From assembly GCF_011397635.1 (NCBI RefSeq), contig NC_064770.1, positions 19,933,707 to 19,997,706 on the forward strand: a stretch of DNA of 64,000 bases, read 5' to 3'. Shown here one piece after another: positions 45,530 to 58,480 of the stretch (positions are counted from its first letter, which is position 1; each line of letters opens with the position of its first letter). The stretch is from Epinephelus fuscoguttatus (Eukaryota > Chordata > Actinopteri > Perciformes > Serranidae). Made by a program: the position numbers and the translations under genes. Below the pieces are notes generated by a model that made no database searches, was not told the origin of the DNA, and was given only the letters and a program-made list of their open reading frames with translations.

Positions 45530-47368
45530 CTACTTCCAAGGCTTGAAAATGTAGATGATATCCAGGTGAGATTCTTTTTGATTAATGGTTTCATCGGGAG
45601 CTGTCTTGTTGACGGTGACCTCCAAAGTGCTTCCAGCAGGAAGCTCCTCCACCTTTGAGAGGGAGCCTGTGCTGCATGTGTTGTTGTTAATCCAACCCTT
45701 CAGGAGATCTTTGTCCTTTGCCTTCAGACTGACTGTATGCCATGATGCTTTTGCAAGGCATGAATTCAATGTTACCTGAAGAGTTAGGAAGTAATATCCA
45801 TCCTTCTTTATTTTTAGAACTTTTCCTCCTTCTATTCCTGAGATCAGGCGTTCGTCTGGACTTCTTGCTACCCACGTAATTTTTCTGTTGACTGTGGGTG
45901 ACAGGAAAGTTGCTATTAGCTGCAAGTTTGTTTTCCGAGAACTACTCAGATATTCTGAATATCCTGTGGCAACATTTTCACACAAAGCCAATCAATAACC
46001 AGGGTGTTATCTCTACTTCAAACAGCTTGCGAATGGTGACCTGATTCAATATGTCCACACTTTTACAGCCTTTGTTATACAGGTGAGTATGGAAATGCTT
46101 AAACTAGCCTTACCTTCAGTGGCCCTAAAGGTGAGCATTTTGCCTCCGCCCAAGGGAATTCCAGGCTCAGAGGGGTACTGTGGAAAGAGAAAGAAATCCA
46201 TTAATCTCAAAGCATTAACAAACACAAGTATGGTGCCTGCATGGCTCCCACAGTGACACACAGACCAGCTACACAGATTTTCTTTTCAACGCGGCGATGA
46301 GACCAGAGCCTCCCGCTTAAAAGTGAGAACAGATTAGATCATACACTATCTTCAGAAGGAAAATGAAGAGACAACACAGTTTAGTTTAGTGGCATTTCCC
46401 CGAATGTGGTAATGACGTCACTGTGCTTCCTCCAAGAAGTGAGGAGAGCGGTAAGGCTGTCTAACTCAGAAGAAAAGTAATATGAGAAAGAGCTGCCAGG
46501 TCTGCAATGTTTGTGTGTCCTGAACATTGGGATTGCAAAACCATAGTAGTACTAGAAGTAACAGCATGACATCTTAATCACCAAGAACATGTGTAATCTG
46601 ATTGGGAGAACATACAACACAACACAGTGAAGCCAACGGGCGAAGCACAAACTCTGAAGCTGCGGTTATCTTACCGAGGATGTATTGTTTGCCTGGATTT
46701 TTGCCTTTGTGTGCTGTCGTGCTACATCGCTACTGTTCTGAGACTGGAGAAGGAAACAGAAGCACAAAATATGCTCATGATGATAAATTTGACAATGCTG
46801 AATCAAACTTTTGAATTGAAGCATTGTCTGTCCAAAGCATTCTCCTGTAAAAACACTAACAGTGATTATACTTCATTGGTAGTCAACCATAAAGCTTACA
46901 TATTTCCTTCAGATTATACCACTTATGCTCCATTAAGGCTGTATTTGTTGTGTTGCTTTCCTTTATCTCTGATCTTAAACAAACTTCTCTAAGATTTCAT
47001 TGATAGGGGTAACCAGCTGCAGACCACAGGCAGGGGCGTCTTTCTCACCAGCAATGCTACTACCCAAACCACAAGAAAGAACAGCTGTGTGGCACAGGTG
47101 TTTAAACGTACCAGTACTGACATTTGTCCTTTGGTAAGTTGTTCAAATGTGATGCAGCTGTGGTAAAACTATTTAAGCTGACAGTGTTACGTTTGTATCT
47201 CATCATTAATGCCCATAAGATACTGTTAAGTCTATCTGAGGATATTTTAAGAGGTCTCACCCGTCCAGCTGTGAAGAAGAAGACGATGAACCCAAGCTGG
47301 ACAACGGAGAGGGTGGTGATCCACAACAGGAGAACGTGGGTTAGAGAACTGTGGGTATGCTGTGGCAT
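45530..47368 (-). CDS. Divergent TNF superfamily ligand, CD70/TNFSF9-like
   Basis: Three exons on the minus strand: 47368-47261 (108 nt), 46177-46114 (64 nt) and 45963-45530 (434 nt), 201 residues, phases consistent. It is a type II protein with a short cytoplasmic start (MPQHTHSSLTHV) and membrane segment LLLWITTLSVVQLGFIVFFF. A TNF-like domain contains NLQLIATFLSP, ITWVARS, VLKIKKDGYYFLTLQVTLNS (the DGxY beta-strand signature), ELPAGSTLEVTVNKT and the last strand LDIIYIFKPW. Sequons NNT and NKT and two ectodomain cysteines (NSCLAK, NNTCST) are present. CD70, TNFSF9, TNFSF4 and TNFSF18 are all possible by sequence. Its place next to tnfsf14 points to CD70 or TNFSF9, as in the human cluster. 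Confidence 0.8.
46178..47260 (-). other. Intron 1 of the CD70-like gene
   Basis: 1.1 kb. A plus-strand open frame at 46627-46992 has no ATG at its start. No other feature was recognised. Confidence 0.6.
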
Positions 47369-48471
47369 CGTCAGTCCGACGGCAGAGCTCTGAGTGGCCT
47401 GAGCCTGGCTAGCGCAGGAAGACAGATGTTAAGAGCTGACAGTCCTGAGTTTCCTCTGCACACCAAAGCAGTGTGTGTGTGGGTTTGCTTCCTGAGCTCA
47501 GTGTGTGCATGTGATGAGGACGTCTTGATGTCTGACTCTGCTCTGCTGTGCCCCGAGTATGTATAGAGCAAAGAGGAATCCAGATGGTACTTTCCCCTGT
47601 ATGTTACTGAAGCAAAAACACAGAGGGCCCAGATTGTATCTGCATCTTGGAGCTAGCCTTTACTCCTACTCACCACAATTTAGACAAAAGGAGGAACTCA
47701 CCACCAGTGGAGAACATTGACAGAAATCCATTCTGAAATGAATCATTCAGTTCCTTATTTATGATGGGACTTTATTAAGAATGCTTGGGTCGTGGTGGTG
47801 TATGTATCATCCTGTTTTACATGAGGTTTTTTGCGAGCATTGAAAGTCATTGCCTTGCTGTTTTTTCTCCACATTTCCCCTTTTTTTCTATGTGTCATTA
47901 AACATAGCAGAATAACAAACTTAAAACTACTCTGGAGCAAGATAATATACAGAATGTGAGTAAGGGTAAATGATTACAACACTTAAACAAGAATCCAATT
48001 TATCAGTTCAGCATTGAATTATTGAAGCTTTCAAACAGTGGTGCTAGATTTTGGCAACATTCTCTTCTGTACTGATTTTACATTAAAATCTCTGGGTAAA
48101 GCAGAGATGCCTTGTGAGACAATTGGACGATTTACAGCCCACACGTACACACAATCAACAGCAACGGCATTTTAGCTTAAGTCATCAAAAACCAATGAAT
48201 GCAGGTTATCTGGCATGCGCAATATTTCCAAGAGCTCTCGACAGGCTGCACTCTCAGCACCAACCAACCTTTTACAGAAATGCCACATAAACAGGATTCC
48301 TTCCCACAGAGGTACTAGACCTTTTTCAGGTCTTATTGACGGACGCTTATTTAAAATGTATCATGATGTTTTTTTCTTGCAGCGTTTTCAAAGTGAATAT
48401 TAAGACTTTTCCTTCACTTTTTCAATAAGACTTTTGGGGCTCTGTCATTGACATGATTGACTAAGCCCTTA

Positions 48472-48511
48472 ATCTATCTATCTATCTATCTATCTATCTA
48501 TTTATCTATCT
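48472..48511. repeat. (TCTA)n microsatellite
   Basis: About ten TCTA units with one TTTA variant. Confidence 0.95.
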
Positions 48512-50261
48512 AAATATACCATTATATGTCATTATTTCTTCGTTTTTTGGATTGTTGATTGATTGCTGTCCACTGATTGTTTTTTATGCTCAGTGCTTTG
48601 TGTTGTCCTTTATCTTTTATTGTACCTTTCTGAATTGTGTAAGTTTAGTTTTTGTTTTTTTGTTGTTTTTTTTTTTAACTTATTCTCCCTTTCTTTTATT
48701 GTTTGTTTTTCTGCTTAAGTTGAGGGGAGGTCAGCTGTATACGCCTGTGGCTTATTTACCTCTCCTGACACATTTCTTAATTTTCACTCTCTGGACAAGA
48801 ACACACAAAAAAGAAGAAGAAGAAAAAAAGAAGAAATAAGAAGTAACGAAAGCAAAAGAAAAACACAAAGAATACAAAAATAAACTTGGGTAAAATGTAT
48901 TGTCATTATCGTTTGAGAATCTATTGCATCCCAGCAGGCACACCCTGACTGTGAACAAGCGAAGACTTCTCAAATACTTCATGTACTTCTACATCCCACA
49001 CCCGCTACAAAAACATACTTCTCAACCAAGAAGATGTGGTTGATTATGTCAAAAACAAAATGCCAAAATGTGAAGGGGAACTTGCAAAATGTCATGATAT
49101 GCTGTTTACTATTTGCACTTCTTCAAAATTTCCACCTGCTTCTAAACTCTGATTGAGGTCAGTAAATGTGGTTTCACTTTCTCTGTTTGTACTTTGAACG
49201 GGGAAAGTTTCATGGCAGCAAAACAGGATGGGCTCTGTTTCAGGTATGTGTCATCACACTAAATAAAGTTATCATGAGGCAGGAAGGTATCTGCAATAAG
49301 TTACATATATGACTGGCAGTGGTCAAGTAACACAATAACAAGCAACACGTCCAGACATGTTACTGACATTACACCACAGTGGCTGAAGGCCTTTAGGTGC
49401 ACTGCAGGAAAGTGATATTGTATTTTTGTTAAATAATGGTGGACTGAACATAACATATGAATCGGATGGGAAAAAACAGAAGAGCAGACACATTTTTGAG
49501 AGTCAGCACTCTCAAGTCATGTGCACACAATGACTGTTTTTTGGCCCATGATGACAAACATGGCTGGAAATGGAGAAGGAAACAAGATTGATTCCGCAAT
49601 GTTTCTTTGCTTAATTCAACATTTTCAGGTGATGTAATTATTTCCAAACAACAGCCAGACCAAATGGCATAACAATGAATGAATCATGGTTTCATTTGGC
49701 ACAGAGGAAATGCAGCGAAATTAATCAATCATCAAAATCTCATCCAGCATTATCGGAATTGGCTAAGATTGTGGTAAAAGCCTGTGATAATGGGATAAAT
49801 CAACAGCTGAAGCTGCGACATGTGATGCCAATGCAAGATGGAAAATCAGCTCATGAACATCCGAGGGCGTTGACGCCAACATGTAGACAGTGACAGCAAT
49901 ACATGTGCGATATTCAAAGCTGCTACACCATATGTTCAAATCCAATTTTCCTTTAAGACACAAAACAAAATGATATCAGATGACTAGAGGAGAAATAATT
50001 GTGACTCCTGCCATCTTAGAGCCACTCCTCAGTGACTGCTGTTGATATACAGTACATTTACTTTCTCTGATTTTCTGGCCACTAAATGATGACTTACAGC
50101 CATCTAGTGGAGGTAAATGAGTAATGCACCACAACAGACAGATGTTAAAAGAAAAGGTCAGGCTATATGGCACTATACCATGCTTTATCAATCTCGATCT
50201 ACAGTTAATGTAGAACTCTAACACTGCATGATCCTAAAACACATGTGAAAATGGTGTCTTG

Positions 50262-50262
50262 C

Positions 50263-50293
<31 letters not shown>
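50262..50293. repeat. (TCTG)n microsatellite
   Basis: About eight units of TCTG without interruption. Confidence 0.95.
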
Positions 50294-51107
50294 GGTGCAT
50301 CGGTGAGGGAATCTCCAAAGAAAAGCCACAGGTAAAAAAAAAAGTACAGCTGTGGTGAAGACACACATCTACAAAGGTGCTTAGAAGTACATGAAAAACG
50401 ACCCTATTGCACTTTAATATATGGACTTCTCTGTTATCATGTGTGTCGCTTTTAAGGAGATGTATCTTTAGTGTGTGTAAAAACTGCGATGGAGAATGAG
50501 AAAAAAATATGTATATGGATCTTTAAAATGGAGAATGACCTTCTCTAAATAAAAGTTGTCCTTTTTCATGTCTGGTTCTCCTTTCCTTTTTGAATCTGTT
50601 ACCTCAAATCACCTGTGGTTTGTGTAAATATCATTATAGGTTTTATCAGTTAGCAACACCATAATCAAAAACAAGGTTGATTTAAATTTAGATTTTGGTG
50701 CATATGCATATCAGCATTAGCAGTGACAGCTTCGCAAGGAAAGAATGGACCTTGACAAGTAAGACAGTGAGGTTTACACTAGATGTCATAGATTAACTGT
50801 AAATCCAAGAGTAAATTTACTATCTGAACATTAGTGGATTTAGGGTTTTACCTTATCGGCAGGCTACACCTTCCGGTTTACACATAGCTCAAGGAAACGG
50901 AAAATTGAGTAAGAAAACAAAAGGTATTTTGATATTTTCTGGGTAATTTTCAGTGTTCTGTTCCTTTTTAATTTCCTAAATACAGTGCTTTCTTTTCAAA
51001 TTTTCCATTGCAGTGTTTAATTTGCAATGTTTTAACTGAAATGTTTGATTAACCTTTAATTAGGGACCTCGGCCTGAAAGGGCGAGGACCCTCTTGTTCT
51101 TGTAGTG

Positions 51108-51143
<36 letters not shown>

Positions 51144-52679
51144 GTTTCTTTCTTTCTTTCAGCGTACGCGACTTTCAACTGGAATTTGACCCCCTAAACA
51201 TGCTCGAAAACTCACCAAAATTGGCATGCCTGTCAGGACTGGCGAAAAATTTTATAAACTGACGAAATTAATCTGAAAAGTGCCAAAATGGGCTCTCTAG
51301 CGCCACCTAGAAACACAAAAATGGCCGCTGCAGCCAGTAGGAACGTCGTAGGAAGATCAAACCAAAACAGCCTCGTTCGTCTCATCAAGACCTACAAATC
51401 ACGCGCTCGCACCCATGACCTAACTCCAACAGGAAGTGAGATATTTCCCTTTCAAAATAAGAGTTTTCCTCAAAAAAAAATTCCTTTAAAAATCAACTAG
51501 TCCGACACCGTTTATCGTATCGGCTTCAAACTCGCACACATTATTCTTCAACGTGTCCTTATCAATTATTGTGCGTAACTTTTTCAATCCTCGACTGGTT
51601 TGGATGTTATGACGCGTTTCAGGTGATGTGCGCCAAAACCTCCTGAGGATTTGTTGTGCCACCTAGACACACTAAAATGCCCGGTGCGACGGGTAGGAAC
51701 CACTTAGAAAGACCAAACCAAAACTGTCTCGTTCGTCTCATACAGACCTACAAATGTCGCGCTGCAACCCCTGACCTAACTCCAACAGGAAGTGAGCTGT
51801 CGGTCTTTGAATGTAAGATGGCGTTTTTCACAAATTCTGTCGATCAAAAATTATTTGCTCCTACACCGTTTATCATAACTGCTTCAAACTTGCACAAATT
51901 ACAGCTCTACCCCTGCTGAACATTACTTGTGAAGGACTTTGTCATAACTTGAACGGTTTGGATTTTAGAAGCGTTAGAAGGTGCAGGACACAACTCCTCA
52001 TGATGATCTCTGGAAGAAAAGATGAGGGCCAACACACTGTAAACCTGTGATTAAGGTGACATTTTTCAGTCCATAGATATACAAGCTTTATAATGTTTGC
52101 GTTCAGAACAAATTTATCTATCTGGTGATGTTTTCAGATTGAAGATGGGACCCACGGTTTGGCATCTGGAAGCATTTGTTTGAGAAAGTTTCAAGCCATT
52201 CTGCTCTGTGTCTGAGCTGCATGCAGTCCTTAATTAGCATAACAAAGGCTTCACTCTGACAGTCTGTGTGTCAGAGTGAAGTGTGTATGTGTGGTCACAC
52301 ACACATGAGGTTTTAAATTACTTTAAAAATGACCTTAAAAGTATTTCCATGTATTTTATCAATTTTATGTCTCTGAACCCAAGAGACTGACCTGGAGGGT
52401 TGCAGTAAATCACCTCATTTCAAGTACAAGTCAGTAACAGTGTTACAAAGATCAGGAAAGAATATACATCTTTGAGGAAATGTTACATTCAACAACACAG
52501 TAGTCTCATCAAACACCTTTCTTTTGATGTAATTGACAGAAAAATTAAATGCTGTGTTTTGATGCATACAACATTATGTATACTTTGAAATCTGTAACTT
52601 TGTCTGCCACAAACAGGAAGTATGTGAACATGTGAGATATGTAAATATGTCAGCAAACACTCTCTCTCTCCCTCCCTGT

Positions 52680-52688
<9 letters not shown>

Positions 52689-52727
<39 letters not shown>
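52689..52727. repeat. (CT)n tract
   Basis: A pure CT run in the composite. Similar CT or CA tracts occur at 53047-53076, 53095-53127, 55497-55525 and 55546-55566, and a (GA)n run at 55717-55751. Confidence 0.9.
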
Positions 52728-52729
<2 letters not shown>

Positions 52730-52924
52730 TCCTGTTACTGCATGTCAGTAACTCGGCCTCTTCTTCAGAGCCTTTGTGCTCCACTGTCTTGCAGGTTAAC
52801 TTCTATCACAAACTGTCAAAGTTTCATTCGGTCACATGGCTTATGTCTACAAATTGCAAAATATACGCTCACACCACCTTCATAAGAACCCTTTACAGTT
52901 TTTAAAATTGAGTTTGACTTATGA

Positions 52925-53043
52925 TTCTGGCTATTGTAGTACAACATGTGGGAAGTATATATTAATATCTGATGGTATACATATGTGACAATAATCATAT
53001 GTGTGTAATAACAGGAGAAGTATGGCACACACAGACAGACACA

Positions 53044-53077
<34 letters not shown>

Positions 53078-53089
53078 AGTCCCTATCCC

Positions 53090-53128
<39 letters not shown>

Positions 53129-53292
53129 CCCTCTGTCCTCTTTCTCCCTCTCTGCATGTTGAGAACTCGGCCGTCTATGTCTGTCTGTCTGTGTTTCTCA
53201 TACTTCTACTGTTATTATACACATATGATTAGTGTCACATATGTATACAATCAGATATTAATTCAACATATTGTACTATAGTTGCCAGAATT
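52925..53292. repeat. Long inverted repeat with microsatellite loop
   Basis: The left arm (52925-53028, ATTCTGGCTATTGTAGTACA to AACAGGAGAAGTATG) pairs with the right arm (53199-53292, CATACTTCTACTGTTATTAT to AGTTGCCAGAAT) over about 100 bp. The loop holds (CA)n and (CT)n tracts. Partial copies of the same arms recur at 54305-54480, 54600-54715 and 55365-55470. Confidence 0.85.
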
Positions 53293-54754
53293 ATAATTAT
53301 AATATTATTACTTTTATTAATGTTGTTGTAAGCTACATTATGTGCAATAAACATTTGGGAGCTGCTATGACAGATTGCCAGTCTGATCCTTGTGCACAGT
53401 GTTATTAAATCAAATAAATATAAAAACGACAGAGGTTTGATTTGAGCTGAGGATGAATTTGTGCAGTGTAATATTTGAACGTTAAGACAAAAGTGATGCT
53501 CAAAGAAATGACTGATCTGCAAAAATTCAGTAACTTAAGACAGTCCTGAGTAACAAAGAAATGTGCAGCAGGTTAACTTCTATCACAGCGGTGCCTGGCT
53601 GGTGACATGTGAGGTTGTGTTGCTGCTGTAGTGAAATGCCTCATGCTGATTTTGTTATCATTACTTATTAGTCAAACTGAGCTTGAAGTCACCTAATGAC
53701 ATGGTCATTAATTAGCATAACAATGGCTTCACTCTGACAGACACAAGCCTGTGTGTGTGTTTGTGTGTGTGATGTTATTTGAATGTAAGGTGACGTTTTT
53801 CACAAATTCTGTCGATCAAAAATGATTTGCTCCTACACCGTTTATCATAACTGCTTCAAACTTGCACAAATTACAGCTCTACCCCTGCTGAACATTACTT
53901 GTGAAGGACTTTGTCATAACTTGAACAGTTTGGATTTAAGAAGCGTTAGAAGGTGCAGGACACAACTCCTCATGATGATCTCTGGAAGAAAAGATGAGGG
54001 CCAACACATTGTAAACTTGTGATTAAGGTGACATTTTCAGTCCATAGACATACAAGCTTTATATGTTTGTGTTCAGAACAAATTTATCTATCTGGTGATG
54101 CTTTCAGATTGAAGATGGGACCCACGGTTTGGAATCTGGAAGGATTTGTTTGAGAAAGTTTCAAGCCATTCTGCTCTGTGTGTGAGATGCAGCTCTCATC
54201 AATTAGCATAACAAAGGCTTCACTCTGACACACTGTCAGAGTGAAGTGTGTGGTCACACAGACATGACAGTATAACATTTACCAAACTCATTCCTAAAAC
54301 TTTGTCATACATATGTGACAATAATCATATGTGTAACAGTAGAATTATGGCACACACAGACAGACACGGACACACAGAGACACACAGACAGAGAGACACC
54401 CACACACACACTCCACTCCCTTTTATTATACACATATGATTAGTGTCACATATGTATACAATCAGATATTAATTCAACATATTGTACACACACTCCACTC
54501 CCTGCCCCCCCCCCCTCTTTCTCTGTCTCTCTCTCTCTCCCCCCTCTGTCCTCTTTCTCCCTTTTCTCCCTTTCTGCATGTCTAACTCGGTCGTCTATGT
54601 CTGTGTGTGTTATACTTCTACTGTTATTATACACATATGATTATTGTCACATATGTATACTATCAGATATTAATTCAACATATTGTACCACAATTGCTAG
54701 AATTATAATTTTAATATTATTGCTTTCATTAATGTTGTTGTAAGCTACTGTCAT

Positions 54755-54890
54755 GATCATCTCTCCTGCATCTCTCTCTGTCTCCCGTTCTGTCTCATGG
54801 GGTCCTGAGGATAGAGGGATGTTGTATGCTGTAAAGCTCTGTGAGGCAAATTGTGATTTGTGATATTGATTGATTGATTGATTGATATTT
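54755..54890. mobile_element. 3' tail of a retroelement with (TGAT)n end
   Basis: GCTGTAAAGCTCTGTGAGGC, AAATTGTGATTTGTGATATT and a (TGAT)n run resemble the 3' end seen on many fish non-LTR elements. The rest of the element is absent. Confidence 0.5.
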
Positions 54891-55494
54891 GTTTCTTGAC
54901 TCAACAGCATTCAGTGACAGTATTTCAGTTACAGATGTAGTAAATTTAAAGACTCTGCAATGTTGCACCATTGCTCACTCAGAAATATTAACAAATAATT
55001 TGCAATATTAGGCTATAGGAATTATGTTCCATCAGTGTGACTAGTAACATCATTGATAGAGATTATTAGTCATTGATAGTACGTCTTTGAAGCGTCATAA
55101 AGATTTTTAAAATGTAAACAATAAGACCTACATATTATGAGCATTAAACATTTCAGAGCTGATCTGACAGACTGACAGTCTGGTCCTTGTGCACAGTGTT
55201 ATTAAAACAAATAAATATAAAAACGACAGAGGTTTGATTTGATCATCACACATGTCAAAGTTTCATTAGGTCACATGGCTTATGTCTATAACTTTCAAAA
55301 TATACGCTCACACCACCTTCATAAGAACCCTTTACAGTTTTTAAAATTGAGTTTGACTTATGATCCTGGCTATTGTGGTACAACATGTGGGAAGGATATA
55401 TTAATATCTGATAGTATACATATGTGACAATAATCATATGTGTGTAATAACAGGAGAAGTATGGCACACACAGACAGACACGGACACACACAGA

Positions 55495-55527
<33 letters not shown>

Positions 55528-55542
55528 CACTCCCTGTCCCCC

Positions 55543-55574
<32 letters not shown>

Positions 55575-55713
55575 TTCTCCCCCCTCTCCCCTCTCTCTCC
55601 CTTCTCTCCCTCTCTGCATGTCACTAACTCTGCCGTACTGCATGTCAGTAGTATACATACCAAATATTCATTGTGGGTGTATGTATGAGAGAGAAAGACA
55701 GGGAGAGAGAGAT

Positions 55714-55755
<42 letters not shown>

Positions 55756-56483
55756 GGAGAAAAAAAATAATGTAACCTTAGAGCAACCTGCAGCTCATAA
55801 TTTGCAAATTTTAGCGACACAATAACACTCACACACACACACACAAACACTCCACTCCCTCTCCCCGCTCTCTCTCTCTGTCTCTCTTTCTCCCCCCTCT
55901 CTCCTCTCTCTCCCTTCTCTCCCTCTCTGCTCGTCACTAACTGCCGTACTGTATATCAGTAACTCGGCCTCTTCTCCAGAGCCTTTGTGTTCCACTGTCT
56001 TGCAGGTTAACTTCTATCACAGCGGTGCCTGGATAGTATGGTGTGTGTGGTTGTGTTGCTGCTGTGGTGTCAAATGCGTCCTGCTGATTCTGTTATCATT
56101 AGTCATTAGTCAAACTGAACTTGAAGTGCCTGTGCTGTCACCTAAGTACGTGGTCATTAATTAGCATAACAATGGCTTCACTCTGACAGACACAGGCCTG
56201 TGTGTGTTTGTGTGTGTGTGTTGTTTGATCATCGCACATGTCAAAGTTTCATTAGGTCACATGGCTTAGGTCTGCAACTTGAGCTGTGGGACGACGGCGG
56301 GGGGCCGAGGTCCCTCCCAACGCTGCTTGCAGCTTTAATTCTCATTTAATATTTGCTTTCCACTACAATATCAAGTGTCTTTTTCAATTATCTAGGTATT
56401 TCACAGCAGCCCTATTATCCTAATGGCAGACGAATGTATAATTTGTTTTCTATTTTCTAAAAATCAAGGACATGAAAAGCTTT

Positions 56484-56720
56484 AAAGGGGAATTTCACCC
56501 ATTTTCAAAAATCTTACATGTTATTCCTATGGTCTAAGACAGTACAAAATTCTCAGTAAACATAAACAACTATCTCCCAAGTCTCAAAGCTGTAGTGCTA
56601 AAACTCAAATTTGTGATGTCATAAAGCTCCTTTGGGTATAAAGAAGAAAGCAAGCATTCTGTGGGTCCACCAAATCAGGCTCCCAGTTACTGTCTATGTT
56701 GCAACTCCAGACTTTAAACC
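56484..56720. repeat. Dispersed repeat, copy 2
   Basis: The same family as 41699-41815, running further here (GTCATAAAGCTCCTTTGGGT, CAGTTACTGTCTATGTTGCA). Confidence 0.65.
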
Positions 56721-57899
56721 CTATGACATAAGAAGTTTGACACTTCCCTCTCTGGTTTCTGGCTTTGAGAGAGAGTAGCTCATGTTCACAAATATTGATT
56801 GAAATGTCCCAGGCAATGGAAATAATATAGGCTACTGGAATTCTTGATATAGGTTAGCTTTTAAGTTGCAGTGTGTAGGATTATTGGCAGATATTATACT
56901 GTATATATTATTCATTACTATGTTTTCTTTAGTTTATAATCACCTGCCAATAAGAATCACTGTGTATAAAGACAACTGGATACAGTGTTGGAGGCAGGGC
57001 GAATCAAGCCTTATGGCACCCAAGTGGCTAAGTTCCAGTTTAGTTCTCCGCTAACTTGATTGGGGGTAAAAAAAAAAATATTTAATTGTGTGGCTCTGTT
57101 ACACTTTTGTTATGGATCTCATTCTCATAGTAAAGTGCAGGGATTGCAATGCTCAAAAAATGTATTATAGAAGTGCCTTTTTCAAAGTAATTCAATGGAC
57201 ACTGACGTTGTTATTCCATGTTTTGCCATTATGTAAAATTTTCTATATAGCCTGGTGCTTGTCCCAAAGGCTTGACCTACATACACAGCAAGTCCTCTTC
57301 CATGGAGTCCACCATGCTGTTCTACAGTAGCCCAGAGCAGACAAATCAATCCCTTGCTCTTGATAAGGCCGTTCACGTTTTCGCATCAGTCACTGTTGTT
57401 CTCCTACACGCTTGGCACCTGACTTGCAAACTCCATGAACAACACATTCTAACTCCGACCTGATCACATATCGATGCTTGGTCATGGACATTCCTACTTG
57501 AAAGGTACCCTGGGTGTGCTGGTTGTTGACGTTCTGGGACGCTGTGTCAAGTTCTGCTTCTTACACACATTGTCTTCTTTCAAAATATACTTTTATTTTC
57601 ACAAGAAATTTACCATTTACATACAGTCTCTTTCAAAATAAATGCAGTAAATTGGTAAACTGTTCATGTTTTTTTTTTTGCCTTCAGCAGTTGGTGTTTG
57701 TTGGACCCATCCTTCCACCCCTCCCACCCAGCTGACTTGGACTTTCATGGCTTTAACTTTCATCTGTGTCCTGCTGCATTTCCCCCTGATGCCTTCAAGT
57801 GCCATGAAACTATAACAGCAACTGGCTACGTACCATGCCGATGTTAAAAGATGGCTTTTTAGTCAGTGTCTGACGCCACAAGTCTTTGCCCAAGCGCAG

Positions 57900-58480
57900 G
57901 ATTTCAGCAACTTCGGAGTGAGACCGGGTTGCCATAGAAGTGCAGAAAACTGCAGGTCCTTGAATTGTCACTTGTGGCTGGCTCCAGAAGCCAGTAAATC
58001 CCCCATATTAAAATGTCTTTATTTAAAGCTTGCTTGCTTTATCTCTTGCTTTAAAGCAGAGATAAACATGTTTACAGTTTGGTACAAAAGACAGTTTTGG
58101 TTTCTTTAGCTAATTACTCTGTCCATTACAGCTGTCCAGGGAATTTTTTTTTTTTTAAACTCACCTGTTTATCAAGACTTTATTAAGGGTGGGCCACTTT
58201 GAGTGACAGGCTGTCTGCTGATCGTGCACTCAGCTTCCCTTGCTTCTCCACAGCACCAGCCTCTCCTCCAAATAAGGTAACTCTTGGCTCCAAAAGAACA
58301 AGATGGCGACAGCCAAAATGCCAAACTTGAGGCTTCAGAACAAGGATCCACAACCAATGGGTAACGTCACCGTAGCTACATCCATCAGTTTTACAGTTTA
58401 TGTTGGTTCCTTGGCACATGGGAGAAGCTTCACTTCTGGAACCACACCACCAGATGTCACTAAATCCCACTCACTGGTCC
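57900..58480. repeat. Dispersed fish repeat with untranslated-like text
   Basis: Blocks such as GGCTGGCTCCAGAAGCCAGT, AAATCCCCCATATTAAAATG and GAGATAAACATGTTTACAGT are typical of a common fish interspersed repeat as I recall it. No ends were delimited, and a T run at 58145-58157 interrupts it. Confidence 0.45.

Larger units (their letters stand above)
51061..56340. repeat. 5.3-kb composite repeat of reused modules
   Basis: It starts TAGGGACCTCGGCC and ends with GGCCGAGGTCCCTCCCAACG and GCTTGCAGCTTTAATT, so GGGACCTCGGCC is inverted at the two ends. A 145-bp module (GCCACCTAGAAACACAAA ... AACTCCAACAGGAAGTGAG) occurs at about 51300 and 51657. A 500-bp module (CACAAATTCTGTCGATCAAA ... GAAGTGTGT) occurs at about 51809 and 53781. 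A block TTAATTAGCATAACAA occurs at about 52232, 53709, 54200 and 56158. A block AGCCTTTGTG ... AACTTCTATCACA occurs at about 52770 and 55980. CT, CA and GA tracts separate them. A (TTA)n run lies at about 51112-51142. I cannot assign the family. Confidence 0.75.

Noticed and set aside
46627-46992. 121-codon open frame with a hydrophobic segment, antisense in the CD70-like intron
   Set aside because: It begins with GTG, not ATG. No splice sites or recognised family support it, and the first ATG lies after the hydrophobic part.
55238-55770. Open frames in all directions with His-Thr or Arg-Glu repeats
   Set aside because: They are translations of CA, CT and GA microsatellites.
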